From KBS-96 sp963722585 (GTDB lineage: Bacteria; Acidobacteriota; Terriglobia; Bryobacterales; Bryobacteraceae), in the NCBI GenBank assembly GCA_963722585.1, contig CAVRNU010000046.1, forward strand, positions 119,022-183,021: 64,000 nucleotides of DNA, read 5' to 3'. The notes under the pieces are model-generated. The model was not told where the DNA came from. It saw only the letters and a program-made list of their open reading frames with translations, and did no database searches. Position numbers and translations under genes: made by a program. Of the stretch, positions 52,560 to 63,501 are shown in pieces (positions within the stretch are counted from its first letter, which is position 1; each line of letters starts with the position of its first letter).

Positions 52560-54989
52560 ATGCCGCTCACCCTCCGCAACGCATTTCGCAGCCTTCGCCG
52601 TTCTCCCGGTTTCTCGCTGGTGGCCATCGCCATCCTCACCACCGGTATCGGCGCGACCACGGCCATGTTCTCCATCACGCGCACGGTGCTGCTGAAACCG
52701 CTAGCCTACCGCGATCCTGACCGTCTCGCCACGATTCTATTCCGCGCACCGCAGTTCACGAAAGAGTACTTTCCAATTAATGCCCAACATTACATGCTGT
52801 GGCGCGCCCAATCGCGAACCATCGAAGAAATCGGCCTCGTCACTCCCGATTCGCACATCCTGACCGGTCTGGGCGAAGCGGAACAGATTGGGGGCGCTCA
52901 CATCACGGCGAATTTTTTTCATATGCTGGGCGTGCAGCCAATGCTTGGCCGAAGCTTCACCGAAGGCGAGGACCAGCCCGGACATGACAAAGTAGTGATC
53001 GTCAGTTACCGGTTCTGGCAGGAACGGCTTTCCGGCCGCAGTAACGTGCTGGGTCGCAAAATTCTCCTCGATGGAGAACCATACGAGCTCGTCGGCGTGA
53101 TGCCTCCTGGCTTGCTCTTCCCACGCGAGCGCGAGATCTCCGAAGCCGAACCGCTTCCCGATCACGCCGAGTACTGGACGCCGATTGTATTCAGCAAAGA
53201 CGATTTGGAAACGCCTGTCGGTAATGACAACTACATGGCTGTCGTCCGCCTGAAACCAGGCGTTACAATTGCGCAGGTAGTCGCCGACTTGACTGCGCTC
53301 GAAAAAGGCTTTTCGAAGCGCTATCCCGCGCACGTTGAGCTAGATCCTATTGTTCGTTCGTTGCAAGCGGCTATGGCCCGCGAGGTGCGCCTCCCGCTGC
53401 TCATACTTATGGCCGCAGTTGTCGCCGTTCTATTGATCGTTTGCATCAACCTCATGAATCTGATGATGGTCCGCGCCACCGCGCAGCGCCGCGATTGGGC
53501 CATTCGACTGGCCATGGGCGCAGGCCCGGGCGATCTGTTGCGCGCCGCGTTCGTCGAAAGTCTACTGCTTTCGTTGACCGGGGCGGCGTTCGGCTCGCTG
53601 TTGACGATCTGGCTGCTCCAGGTCACGCGATTGAAAGCGCCGGTCGATCTCCCACGCATCAATGAGCTCGCTCTCGACCCAGCCGCTCTTCTCTTCGCAC
53701 TCGCGGCGTCCATTGCAACAGCTTTCCTCTTCGGTCTGTTGCCTGCATGGCGAGCCAGCCGCATCGACCCGCAAGAAGCGCTGCAATCCTCCGGAAGGAC
53801 CGGGAGCGAAAATCGCCAAGGCCGGCGCGCGGGCAAGCTGCTCGTCGCCGCCGAAGTAGCGCTCAGCACTGTCCTGCTTTTGGCCGCCGGTCTACTGCTT
53901 CGCAGCTTCGCCATGATTCTCGATGTGAATCCCGGCCTTAATATTCAAAATTTGCTGACCGTTACCATCAACCTGCCGCCTGATAGATATCAGCGTTACC
54001 AGGACACCGCCTCGTTCTATCGCCGGCTCGAGGAGCAGGTTCGTGCCATGCCCTCTGTCGAAAGCGCCGGGCTCGTGTCCGACTTACCGGTAACAACCAA
54101 CAACAATAACAATCCAGCCACCGCCGGCGACCGGCCCATCCCTCCCATCACCGAGTGGCCGTTGGCCAATTACCGCTTTGCCAGCAGCGGGTACTTCCAA
54201 GCTGCGGGCATACCTCTAAAGCAAGGCCGCATCTTCGAGGAACGCGATGGTGAAACGCCCGAAGTTGTCATCAGCGACAACCTCGCTTCCCGCCTTTGGC
54301 CCGGGCAAAGTGCGATCGGCCGGCCCTTAAAGGAATATGGACCTTCGCATCTGTTCAAAGTCGTCGGCGTGGTGGGAGCTGTCCATACCGAAGCGCTGAC
54401 CGAAGACCCGCCCCGCACAATGTACTTTCCGAACTGGCAGAATGCGGCACGAGATATGTCGCTTTTCGTCCGGTCGGCGGCGAATCCCGCCAGTCTCGCC
54501 TCAGCGATTCGCCGCACGGTCATCCACCTGGAACCACAAGCTGCAATTCCGTCGATTCAAACCATGAAGCAAGTCGTGGCGGCTTCGCTAGCTCAAAAAC
54601 GCTTTGAAGTGGTGCTGCTTGCCACCTTCGCCGCCGCTGCGCTTCTGCTCGCCTCAATGGGCATTTACGGCGTTCTCGCCTTCGCCACCAGCCGCCGCAC
54701 CTCCGAAATCGGCATCCGCATGGCCCTCGGGGCTCGCCCAGCCCAGATCCTCGAATCCACGCTGCTTCAAGGAATGACTCCTGTGCTAGCGGGTATCGCC
54801 GCCGGACTGCTTCTTTCGGCTGCCTTCGCGCGAATCTTCCAATCGCTCCTCTTCAAGGTTCAGGCCCTCGACCCCGTGATCTATGTAGGAACTTCCGTTG
54901 CCCTGCTGGGCATCGCCTCGCTAGCTTGCCTGATTCCCGCACGCCGGGCCTCGCGCCTGAATCCCGTCGAAGCTCTGCGCCACGAATGA
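52560..54989 (+). CDS. MacB/FtsX-family ABC permease (duplicated orphan permease type)
   Basis: This 809-residue membrane protein has two copies of the MacB periplasmic core and FtsX permease. The N-terminal stretch FRSLRRSPGFSLVAIAILTTGIG is typical, followed by a periplasmic domain, three helices near LILMAAVVAVLLIVCINLMN and GLLPAWRASRIDP, then a second core and three helices ending in LIPARRASRLNPVEALRHE. This layout is characteristic of duplicated orphan permeases of Acidobacteriota. No ATP-binding partner is adjacent, so its energy source is uncertain. A role in export or signalling is inferred. It follows ftsK with 95 nt. Confidence 0.88.
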   Translation: MPLTLRNAFRSLRRSPGFSLVAIAILTTGIGATTAMFSITRTVLLKPLAYRDPDRLATILFRAPQFTKEYFPINAQHYMLWRAQSRTIEEIGLVTPDSHILTGLGEAEQIGGAHITANFFHMLGVQPMLGRSFTEGEDQPGHDKVVIVSYRFWQERLSGRSNVLGRKILLDGEPYELVGVMPPGLLFPREREISEAEPLPDHAEYWTPIVFSKDDLETPVGNDNYMAVVRLKPGVTIAQVVADLTALEKGFSKRYPAHVELDPIVRSLQAAMAREVRLPLLILMAAVVAVLLIVCINLMNLMMVRATAQRRDWAIRLAMGAGPGDLLRAAFVESLLLSLTGAAFGSLLTIWLLQVTRLKAPVDLPRINELALDPAALLFALAASIATAFLFGLLPAWRASRIDPQEALQSSGRTGSENRQGRRAGKLLVAAEVALSTVLLLAAGLLLRSFAMILDVNPGLNIQNLLTVTINLPPDRYQRYQDTASFYRRLEEQVRAMPSVESAGLVSDLPVTTNNNNNPATAGDRPIPPITEWPLANYRFASSGYFQAAGIPLKQGRIFEERDGETPEVVISDNLASRLWPGQSAIGRPLKEYGPSHLFKVVGVVGAVHTEALTEDPPRTMYFPNWQNAARDMSLFVRSAANPASLASAIRRTVIHLEPQAAIPSIQTMKQVVAASLAQKRFEVVLLATFAAAALLLASMGIYGVLAFATSRRTSEIGIRMALGARPAQILESTLLQGMTPVLAGIAAGLLLSAAFARIFQSLLFKVQALDPVIYVGTSVALLGIASLACLIPARRASRLNPVEALRHE

Positions 54990-55005
54990 TCCCTAGCCAG
55001 AGCCG

Positions 55006-56211
55006 CTAGCCAACAAGATGGTCGGCCTGGGCCGAACGGGCCGCCGAAGGCGATCTCGCGAGCGTCGCGGGCATGCGCGGAACCTCCAGCTGAGGAACCA
55101 CGGCGCGCAGGTCTGTGCGAGTTTTGGGGAGAGTGAGACGGTGACCCAACCGGATCATTGGACGCTCGACGAGATAATAGCTGCAAGCGGCCAACAGGAA
55201 AATGACGCCGATGTTGTAAGGGAAAACCTGCAGGATTCGCAGCGGCGAGTCCGGCGATTGGGTCCGGAATTCGGCTAGCTGCTGCCAAATGTAGATGCTA
55301 TAAGAAAGCCTTCCAATCCACTTAAGCAATGGCAGTTCAAGGAAGCGCCCCAGAAGGGATTCTGGAAAAATCACCGTACACAGGATCATCGCGGGAAACA
55401 GAACGGCCTTTATCAGCGGCTTCATCTGCTCGAACGCGGAGACATTGTGCAGGAAGACCCCGAGCACCAACAGGAGCGAAACCGGGACCCATAGATTACG
55501 TGCAAACGGTAATGTTTTCAGGCGCGCGCTGATGTAGGGATAGGCAATTGCGGCCAAGCAGCCCCACAGCAGAGCGTCGAGATGGGTGTCGGTCTTTACA
55601 CTTACATCTGTGCCAAAAGGAATTAGCCATCCGTGCGATTGATCGATGAGCCTCCAGCAAAATATGCAGAGCGCGGAAATCAGCGCGGTCCAACCGATGC
55701 GGCTGATCTTGGGCCCCAGCAACAGCATGGTTACCGGCCAGAGGAGATAAAAGTGCTCCTCGAGGCCGAGGGACCAAAATTGCGCGGTGTACGTCCCGAA
55801 AACGTGGTTGTAGTACAGCGGAAAATAATTCCGGACAAACAGGAGCGTGCTGGCAAACTCCCATCCGTGGCTTGCGATCCAGCCCAGCGAAGTTAGCAGG
55901 GCCAGCACCGCCAGGTAGACCCACACCGCGGGGAAGATTCGAAAACACCGTCTTAAATAGAAATTCCTGAGCGAAATGGTCTGTGATTGACGCAACTCGG
56001 CGAGCAGCTTGCCGCAGATCAAGAAGCCGCTGATGGCGAAGAAGCACTCGACGCCCGCATCGCCGCGAGCCGCAAGAAACGCCCAAATGCTGCCTGGTTT
56101 CAGCCCATTCTGGACAGAATGATAGTAGATTACTCCCAGGACTGAGACGGCCCGCCATCCGTCCAGCGTGGGTAGATATGCAGCGAGCGACCCAGTGCCT
56201 TGAGAGTTCAT
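55006..56211 (-). CDS. Acyltransferase family 3 membrane protein
   Basis: This 401-residue protein is an integral membrane acyltransferase of the OafA/acyltransferase-3 family, which adds acetyl or other acyl groups to sugars of the cell surface. It starts MNSQGTGSLAAYLPTLDGWR with the family's catalytic-type histidine in VLGVIYYHSV and later GVECFFAISGFLICG. About ten helices follow, then a soluble C-terminal tail. The ATG at 56211 is preferred because the upstream GTG frame (56298) reads as unrelated sequence. A hairpin lies directly upstream. Acceptor and acyl donor are unknown. Confidence 0.88.
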   Translation of the reverse strand: MNSQGTGSLAAYLPTLDGWRAVSVLGVIYYHSVQNGLKPGSIWAFLAARGDAGVECFFAISGFLICGKLLAELRQSQTISLRNFYLRRCFRIFPAVWVYLAVLALLTSLGWIASHGWEFASTLLFVRNYFPLYYNHVFGTYTAQFWSLGLEEHFYLLWPVTMLLLGPKISRIGWTALISALCIFCWRLIDQSHGWLIPFGTDVSVKTDTHLDALLWGCLAAIAYPYISARLKTLPFARNLWVPVSLLLVLGVFLHNVSAFEQMKPLIKAVLFPAMILCTVIFPESLLGRFLELPLLKWIGRLSYSIYIWQQLAEFRTQSPDSPLRILQVFPYNIGVIFLLAACSYYLVERPMIRLGHRLTLPKTRTDLRAVVPQLEVPRMPATLARSPSAARSAQADHLVG

Positions 56212-56224
56212 GCACCAACCCGGG

Positions 56225-56244
56225 CAGCCCCGTTTGAGGGGCTG
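56225..56244 (-). promoter_or_regulatory. Hairpin just before the acyltransferase start
   Basis: CAGCCCC and GGGGCTG (7-bp stem, 6-nt loop) end about 13 nt before the start codon on the minus strand. If transcribed, it would lie in the 5' leader and could affect ribosome access. It may also be part of a dispersed palindrome. Confidence 0.35.
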
Positions 56245-56502
56245 GAAGGAAAGAGAGAGTACAGTTTCTTCTGTACCTGATTGAGTTATCGCACACAATT
56301 CGCGCCATGTACAGTACCTCTTTACAAATGTCCGTTAATGTCCATACTTTCAGAACTAGAGTACTGGGAGCGAATAGGGCAATGAAGGCTTTGGGCAACG
56401 AGGCTTGATAACCTGCGGCGAAGTTTGATACGTTTCAAGGGCGCTGGCTGCCTTGGACTTTCCATGTCTTCGCTGGCGGCGGCGCCCAAGTGGAGGAAGC
56501 CC

Positions 56503-57315
56503 ATGGCAGCAAACTGTACTCGACGCAACCGATTCCGATTGCTTGCGCTCGGAACCGCTTCGATAAGCCTGTTGACGATTGTGGTTCTGGCGCAACAAGG
56601 CTCGGCTCAGAGCAGCCAGAAAGCCAGCCGCCACAGCTTCCCCGATTTATCCAAGCTGGTTCCTCCGATGGAGGAGACGGGCTTTTCCCCGATTTTCGAT
56701 GGTAAGTCGCTGGGCGGTTGGGACTGCGACCCTGAGTTCTGGCGCGTCGAGGACGGGATTATGGTGGGCGAAACAAAAATGAACCATCAGCCGAAGCAAA
56801 ATACATTTTGTATTTGGAAAGGAGGGCAGCCCGCGAATTTCGAGCTGCGGTTAGAGTACAAGCTGACAGGAATCAACGATGGTAACAGCGGCGTTCAATA
56901 CCGCAGCATCGAGCGTCCCGATGTCGCCAAATGGGTAATGCAAGGTTACCAGGCAGATATCGATCTGAAGCAGATGTTTACCGGCCAGATTTACGAGGAA
57001 CGGGCGCGAGGATTCGTCGCGCTCCGCGGGCAGCTTGCCTATATTGGAGAGGGTAAGAAGCCGGCCATGGTGGGTTCGGTAGGCGACAACCAGCAACTGA
57101 AAAGTTTAATCAAGGACGACGATTGGAACAGCGTCGATATCATTGCGCGGGACAATATCCTGATCCAATTTTTCAATGGTCGTCTGATGAGCGAACTGAT
57201 TGACGATGACACGAAGGGCCGGAAGATGCAGGGTGAAATCGGCATTCAATTGCACCGGTTGCCGAATGCCGCGATGAAGATGGAAACGCGCAACATCCGG
57301 ATCAAAAACTTTTAG
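56503..57315 (+). CDS. Exported DUF1080 (3-keto-disaccharide hydrolase-like) protein
   Basis: This 270-residue protein has a signal peptide (FRLLALGTASISLLTIVVLA) and then the DUF1080 concanavalin-like fold: SPIFDGKSLGGWDCDPEFWR, VEDGIMVGET, FELRLEYKLTGINDGNSGVQYRS, and DDDWNSVDIIARDNILIQFF. Members act in carbohydrate breakdown, some as 3-keto-disaccharide hydrolases. The mature protein should be periplasmic. The start at 56503 is supported by GGAGGA about seven nt upstream. It is followed after 45 nt by a LacI-type regulator, so it may be controlled by that gene. Confidence 0.85.
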   Translation: MAANCTRRNRFRLLALGTASISLLTIVVLAQQGSAQSSQKASRHSFPDLSKLVPPMEETGFSPIFDGKSLGGWDCDPEFWRVEDGIMVGETKMNHQPKQNTFCIWKGGQPANFELRLEYKLTGINDGNSGVQYRSIERPDVAKWVMQGYQADIDLKQMFTGQIYEERARGFVALRGQLAYIGEGKKPAMVGSVGDNQQLKSLIKDDDWNSVDIIARDNILIQFFNGRLMSELIDDDTKGRKMQGEIGIQLHRLPNAAMKMETRNIRIKNF

Positions 57316-57360
57316 ACAACGCGAACATATTTAGCGCAGGGCGCATAATGGTTTAATTCC

Positions 57361-58404
57361 ATGGCGACCATCAAAGAAGTAGCGGAGTTGGCCGGGGTGT
57401 CCGTGGGAACGGTATCGCACGTGATCACGCGAGCGGTACCGGTGAGCGAACCTCTGCGCGCCAAGGTAGAAGCCGCAGTGCGGGCTCTCGATTATCACCC
57501 CAACCATGTCGCGCGCAGTTTAAAAACGAGCAGGACGCGCACTCTTGGCATCATCGTGCCGGATATGACCATCCCGTTCTTCCCGCAAGTAATCCAGGGC
57601 GCGGAAACGGCGGCGCGGGCGCAGGGCTATTCGCTGGTAGCCGTGAACTCCGATGACAGCGCGGAACGGCAGAAAACTCTGCTCTCGCTCTTGCGTTCAC
57701 AGAGGGTAGAAGGCATGCTGCTGGTGATCGCTTCCGGCGCGACTCCCGTGGCTCAGATCGAAAGAATGCTGGATGCGGGTATCCCGGTGGTGTGTTTGGA
57801 CCGCATACCTGACAAATTGCCGGTGGACTCGGTTTCGGTGGAAGACGCGAACGCAGCGGAGTTAGGCGTGGACCACCTGATTTCAATGGGTTACCGGCGT
57901 ATAGCCGTGATTACAGGACCGCTTACGCTGAAAAACGAGCGACGCCGGCTTTTCGGCTACAGACGCGCGCTGCGGCGCAGCGGTCTGAGCCTGGATGAGA
58001 GTCTGATCTGGCGTTCAAATCTTCGTCCGGAACATGTAGCGGCGGTCTGCCGTGACCATCTATGCCACGCGCAATCCCCGCCCGACGCGATATTTTCGAC
58101 AAATGGACAGACTGGGCTTGGGGTACTGCGAGCTCTTCGCGATTGCGGGCTGTCAACACCGAGCGATGTGGCATTTGTGACGTTCGATGAGCTCACAGTA
58201 GAGGAGTTGTTCACACCGGCAATCACGACGGTGGTGCAGCCCGCGTTCGAAATCGGGTTCCGCGCTTCGGAGATCCTGCTCCAGCGGATCAGGGAGGTGT
58301 CGAAGCCTCGCAACTTGATCCAGATACGGCTACCCGCGACGCTGAAGGTGAGGGAATCGTCACGTAGCCGGCTGCCGCGGGATGTCAAGTCCTTGACCGC
58401 CTGA
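57361..58404 (+). CDS. LacI-family transcriptional regulator
   Basis: This 347-residue protein has the N-terminal LacI helix-turn-helix (MATIKEVAELAGVSVGTVSH) and hinge, followed by a periplasmic-binding-like effector domain. The hinge and core read RALDYHPNHVARSLKTSRTR and TLGIIVPDMTIPFFPQVIQG. It probably represses a sugar or polyol operon when no effector is bound. The neighbouring DUF1080 gene is a plausible target. The start has weak sequence upstream. The C-terminus with RLPATLKVRESS is typical of the family. Confidence 0.93.
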   Translation: MATIKEVAELAGVSVGTVSHVITRAVPVSEPLRAKVEAAVRALDYHPNHVARSLKTSRTRTLGIIVPDMTIPFFPQVIQGAETAARAQGYSLVAVNSDDSAERQKTLLSLLRSQRVEGMLLVIASGATPVAQIERMLDAGIPVVCLDRIPDKLPVDSVSVEDANAAELGVDHLISMGYRRIAVITGPLTLKNERRRLFGYRRALRRSGLSLDESLIWRSNLRPEHVAAVCRDHLCHAQSPPDAIFSTNGQTGLGVLRALRDCGLSTPSDVAFVTFDELTVEELFTPAITTVVQPAFEIGFRASEILLQRIREVSKPRNLIQIRLPATLKVRESSRSRLPRDVKSLTA

Positions 58405-58422
58405 TATGAAGGTCTCATCCGA

Positions 58423-59638
58423 TTACCGGTTCTGCGATTTCGCCGGTTCATTTTCGAAAACGTCGTTGTTCTGCCTTGGAAGACTTATGTTCATTTGCCG
58501 GTACAGCTCCCTGAGACGGTCCTTCGCCTCCTTAATTTCCTGAAACAGCCGAAATTCTTTTTCCGATTCGTCTCTTAGCTGAAGTTTCTTCGAAACCGAT
58601 GCCAGCCAGTAGTGAGCTTGTTCGTTGAGAGGATCGGATTGAACGGCCATGCGCAAATATTTCGCCGCCTCCTGAGATTTCTCCCTGATTGCCAGAATGC
58701 GGCCGAGGCCGACTTGGGCTTCCGCGTTTCCCGGATCGAGGGCAAAGGCGCGACTGTAATGCGCGTATGCCTCATCCAGATCGGATCGCCGCGAGGCAAT
58801 CAGCCCTAAGACGCATTCGGTCCTGGGACTGTCGCCATCGAACTTCACGGCAGCTTCCACTTCTTTCTGTGCCTCCGCCTGCGATTTGGGGGTCATTGGG
58901 CGCCGACTCGAGAATGGCCTCGGCCAGTTCGCAGTGTACGCCCGGCAGGTACGGGTCCATCTTCAACGCCCTCCTGTAGTGCGCCGTGGCGCCCTTCAGG
59001 TCTCCATCGTTGATCAGGCGCTCCGCGATCACTTGCTGCATACGGACCGAACCGGGCGCAAGTATTGCCAGCTTGTTTAGCGTGTCACCGGCCAGTTCAT
59101 AATAAACGCGTTGCGCCATGAATAGGATCTCGACATTGTCGGCGTCGAGATCTACAAGCGATCGGACCACGGAGGCAGCGCGGTCGAGCTCGCCCTGCTG
59201 ATAGTAGATATTGGCTAATTCCAATCCTGTCTGAATTTGCAGATTTTTATCTTTCAATCGCGGAAACGATTTCTCGAGAAGCGCCTGTGCCGAAGGGCGC
59301 CCCAATCGTCTTTCGCAAATTCCAAGCAGAGCCTGTGTTTTTGCTAGATTTGGGTCGATCGCGAGAGCGTGGCGCAAATATTGCGAAGCGTTCCGATAAT
59401 CGTGCCGAAAGAATGCAATGACTCCCAGGTTCGCGTACGCCTCGACGTTCCTCGGATCGAGCGCCAAAACAGCATTGAACTCGTTCACCGCGGAGTTCGG
59501 GTCCTTCGCCTTGAGATACTCGGCAGCCTTTTGGAGGTGATCGTGAATCTCCGCAGAGGATGAATTTTGGTTTTGCGCGGCCCTGACCGGCAGCACGCTC
59601 GCAAGAAGCGCAATAACCAGCAGCAGCGACCAAACCAA
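58423..59638 (-). CDS. TPR-repeat exported protein (frameshifted)
   Basis: The gene encodes a protein of about 405 residues with a signal peptide (LVWSLLLVIALLASVLPVRA) and about eight tetratricopeptide repeats, for example LDPRNVEAYANLGVIAFFRHD and LDPGNAEAQVGLGRILAI. It likely acts as a periplasmic scaffold. The frame breaks in the G run at 58888-58892: one extra G separates EAILESAPNDP from KSQAEAQKEVE, which are contiguous once it is removed. The start is unclear. A TTG at 59638 begins the signal peptide, while the ATG at 59661 is out of frame. The upstream 59662-59787 region is palindromic. Confidence 0.72.
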
Positions 59639-59661
59639 GTTCGAAGTTTGCCGGTTGGCAT

Positions 59662-59787
59662 GGTGGAGCCGGCCTCTGGCCTGGAAAGTCGGTTTTCGAA
59701 CCGACTTTCGTGCCTGAACCTGATCCAGAAAGGAAAACACATCCCGCCACGAATAGCGGCATCGCAGGTCTGGAGACCCGCTCCACA
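59662..59787. repeat. Composite palindromic element with a TTCG hairpin
   Basis: The core is an 11-bp perfect stem, GAAAGTCGGTT/AACCGACTTTC, with a TTCG loop (59684-59709). Outer half-matching arms are GTGGAGCCGGCC at 59663 and GGTCTGGAGACCCGCTCCAC at 59768. It lies between the TPR gene start and the TonB-receptor stop. The compact TTCG stem could stabilise or end an RNA. Confidence 0.55.
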
Positions 59788-59862
59788 GGCACGAGTCTCG
59801 GGACGCATGGCCCAATTGACGCTCAGAATGTAAGGCGAGCGCCCAGTAGTATAACGCGGTTA

Positions 59863-62800
59863 CTAGACTGGTACCGGGCGCTGGGCGGTGATTTTGCCGG
59901 CAGTGGGATCGGCCAAGACGCCACTGCTGGTATAGCCGACGTTTGCATCCGGGTTGGCGTAATTAATATGGTTGAACGCATCATATGCGTCACCCCTGAT
60001 ATCGAGTTTGATCCCCTCCCAGTGAAGAATGAACGTTTTTCCGAGACTGATGTCGAAGTTGGTGAAACCCGGCCCGGTCAGGACGTTGCGTCCCGAATTG
60101 CCAAAGGTCCCAGGAGCCGGGTTGGCGAAGGCTGCGGGATTGAACCACTGGCCTATCGTGGGGTTCGACACGCTCGGGTTCCCGACCACCGCCGGAAACA
60201 AGCTCGAGCCGGCCTGGATAGATGGCGCTAATCCCGGATCGACAGCCTGCGCCACCGAACTCTGAATCACTGGAGTGAACGGTATCCCCGTGTGCCACTG
60301 GAAAACGCTCGAAACCCGCCAGCCGCCCAGAACCTGATCGACCAGCCCGTGAAGTGCAAATTGCCGCCCCCGGCCAAACGGCACTTCATATACGACTTGA
60401 CCGGTTAGTGTGTGAGTCGCGTTGAAATTAGACAACGCATAATTGACGATTGGGTTATATGCGTTCTGGTAGATACCGACGCCCGAGGGGTGCCCGTTTC
60501 CCGTACCTGTGTCAAGCGATTTGGAGAACGCGTAATTGACCTGTAAGTTGAGGCCATACGACATCCGCTTTTGAAGACGCGCTTGCAGGGCGTTGTAATT
60601 CGACCAGCCGTTGTAGAGTTGGGCTGCAATGGAGTTGAATATCGGATTCGGGTTTCCGCAGTTATAGCCGGTGCAACTCAAATTACCTGGAAGCGCCTGG
60701 TTGATATTAGTCGCAAAATTCAGGTTCGTGCCACGAGTGTAGACATAGCTGGTATCCAACAGTATGCTGGCTGGAAGCTCGCGCTGAACACTGACGAGCA
60801 CATTTTGTACGAAGTTGGTTGGCATATTTCGCGGATAGTACTCGACCGAACTAAAATTGCTGATTGTTGAGGAAAGGGTTTGAAGCGTGGGAAAGACGAC
60901 TGTGCCAGGAGGCGGTCCCACGGCCAGCTTGAATGCAATGCTCCCATTAACGTAGCTTCCGTTCCCGACGTTGTGCGGATTGAATCCGAGGCGCAGCGCC
61001 CCGTCGGTGTAATTCTCGGCATCGCGCGGCGCGTCAAAGATACCGTAGCTGCCTCTGAAAACCCATTTGTTGACGGGAGACCAAGCGAAACCGAGCCTGG
61101 GAGCAAATTCCGTATAATCGGCATTCTGGATGGTCGACAGGTTGCTGATCGACCCTCCATACTGCGTGTCGCCCTGGCCTCCAAAAAGGATGCCACCTTT
61201 GTAGGCCCCGCCAAGAGCCGAATTGGGCAGAATCGGGTCGTAGTTGCCGAACATGTTGTGATTCACTCCCCATCCGGACTGAATCTGCCAGCGAAGGCCC
61301 AGGTTCAGCGTGAGGTGCGGCGAGACCTTGAAGTCGTCGCTCGCGAACAAGGCCGACTGCCACATATGCGCGCTGGTCGCGTCGGCCTCGGTGACGTACC
61401 ATCCGTACACGTCCCCAGCAAGAAAGTCGGCATATGGAATTCCGGTTACCCCTCCATTAAATTCGAAATTTCCGGATGAGATATCGCCCCAGCTCGTATA
61501 GTTCTGGTAATTTCTATCTAACTCGCCGCCGACTTTGACAGTGTGCCTGCCACGAACGAGCGTAACGACATCGGAGGCATTGTAAGTTCCTTCGCCTAGA
61601 ACGGCATCAATGTTGCCGTTTTCGTTGCACCCGGCGCCCTCAGCGATGCAACCGACTCCCGCTCCTTGATCGATAGTAATTTTGGGAAATACATTGCTCG
61701 GAGCATTACTCCCGTAGGACGGCTCGAGGCCAATCGTCGTTGGAACGTTTTTGTCAAGGGACGGCGGGTGGTAAGCGTCTAGCTCGCGCACTCCACCCAG
61801 ACGAAACTCGTTCAAGACGGTGGGGCTGATCGTAAAAACATAGGAAAGCTGGCCGGTGAAGTTATAGTTATTTGCTTGCGATATTGCGGACGCGTCGTTC
61901 GGATACAGAGGATCGGGCTGCACGTAAGTTGCGAAAGTGGGATAGTAATTGAAACTGAACGAGAGTTTCTGGCGATCCGAGATATTGTAATCGAGCCTGC
62001 CGGTATACCACGTGCCCGTGTTTGGACTGTTTCCGTTGAACACATAATTGTTGATCGTCGGGCAGGTCTGCGGATTAGTCGCGGATGGATTCACTAGACC
62101 CGGGCAGCCCGCAACCCATCCGGGCGCGTTTGCCTTGGGAAGATAGCCCTGAAGCTTCAATGCCACTGGATCGTAGGTTCCCTGCAGGGTACCCGCGGAG
62201 CTGAAGGCCGAGCCTGTAGAGCCGGTTATTCCGTAGAAATTTCCCGCTTCCATGGCCGCGGTCGGATAAGTATACAATCCCGAGGCAGGCGTAGACGAAG
62301 GATTGCGCTCATAGGCGAAGAAAAAGAACAGCTTGTCCTTCAAGATCGGTCCGCCAAGGCTGCCGCCGTAGTTATTCCAGTGAGTAACTGCCTTAGGTCC
62401 AGTGTGATTATAGAAACCTCGAGCATTGAGGACGGTGTTTTGAACGAATTCAAACCCACTACCGTGAAATTGATCCGTTCCGCTTTTCGTGATGACGTTA
62501 ATGGAAGTAAGGCCGTTGCCGTACTCAGCGGGTGCATTGCTTGAATTGACGCTTACCTCGGCAATGGCGTCGACGGGTATATAGTTGTTGCTGCTATTGA
62601 AATCTCTTGTCGCGGTTGCAGACGACGCATCAATCAGAAAGTTAGCGTTGTATCCCTGCGTTCCGTTGACTCCGAATCCCTGGCCGGCGGCTTGGCCGGC
62701 TCCTCCACCAGTATTCACGCCAGGAATGAGCTGAGTCAACTCGTTGCGCCAGTCGGTGCCTACGACGGGTGCTGTCTCGATGCTTTGTGTAGTCAGGGTT

Positions 62801-63229
62801 ATGTGCTGGTCGCTTGTTTCGGTCTCGAGGAGGGGAGGCGAGGAGTTCACCACAACTTCCTGACTCGCAGTGCCGATCTGGAGCTTGGCGCTAACTTGCA
62901 GGGTTTCGATCTGGAGAACAATGCCTTGGCGGACAAAACTGCGAAACCCTTTTCGAAAATGTGACTGTGTAGCTGCCCGGCGCCAGGAACGGAACGTCGT
63001 ACAGCCCGGCCGCGTTCGTCGTCGCCGTGGTGACAACGCCGGTCTGCACGTTCTTAATTAAAACTGAAGCTTCCGGTACAACGGCTCCGGTAGGATCCAT
63101 GACGGAGCCTTTGATCTCGCCTGTGTTCGAGTTTTGCGCCCTGGCAACGGGAGCGAAGAGCATGACCATCGATGTTGCCAGCAGCGGGGCAAGCGAAACT
63201 ACGCTTTCCCGACATAGGGACGCACGCAT
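59863..63229 (-). CDS. Oar-like TonB-dependent receptor with carboxypeptidase-regulatory domain (frameshifted)
   Basis: The coding region gives a protein of about 1,121 residues. It has a signal peptide, a CarboxypepD_reg domain (GEIKGSVMDPTGAVVPEASV) and a plug (PVVGTDWRNELTQLIPGVN, VNGTQGYNANFLID). A long beta-barrel of the Oar/SusC-like class ends near the C-terminus. It is an outer-membrane protein, probably for uptake or cell-surface interaction. Start M6 at 63229 follows GAGGTGG seven nt upstream. The frame breaks at the four-A run 62956-62959: YTVTF is followed by RKGFRSFVRQGIV in another frame. Removing one base repairs it. Such receptors are very common in this phylum. The C-terminal barrel ends a few codons after IKLDIRGDAYDAFNHINYAN. 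Confidence 0.85.
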
Positions 63230-63501
63230 ATTTGACCACCTCATTATTGTGTTGTGTTTTCTCGAAATAGCGGTAGAACCCGGCCGCGCTCTGGGGAGAC
63301 AACGTAAAGTCCGGGCGATATGTGCGTGTACGATACCAGGTCCAACTCAAGGCTCGTGTGCGCCCTGTCGGTATGCTCGTGCACGGTTAGCAGGAGCTTA
63401 TTCCAACACACGTCTCCTGTCAATACTGTAGTCTCTACCTGTCGTTAAGATCTGAATTGGGACTTCTCTGCTCCGTGTAGAATCAGCAATGGAGCAAATT
63501 G

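Noticed and set aside
55496..56398. 300-residue frame overlapping the acyltransferase gene
   Set aside because: It is an alternative frame of a clear membrane acyltransferase and shows no protein-like domain.
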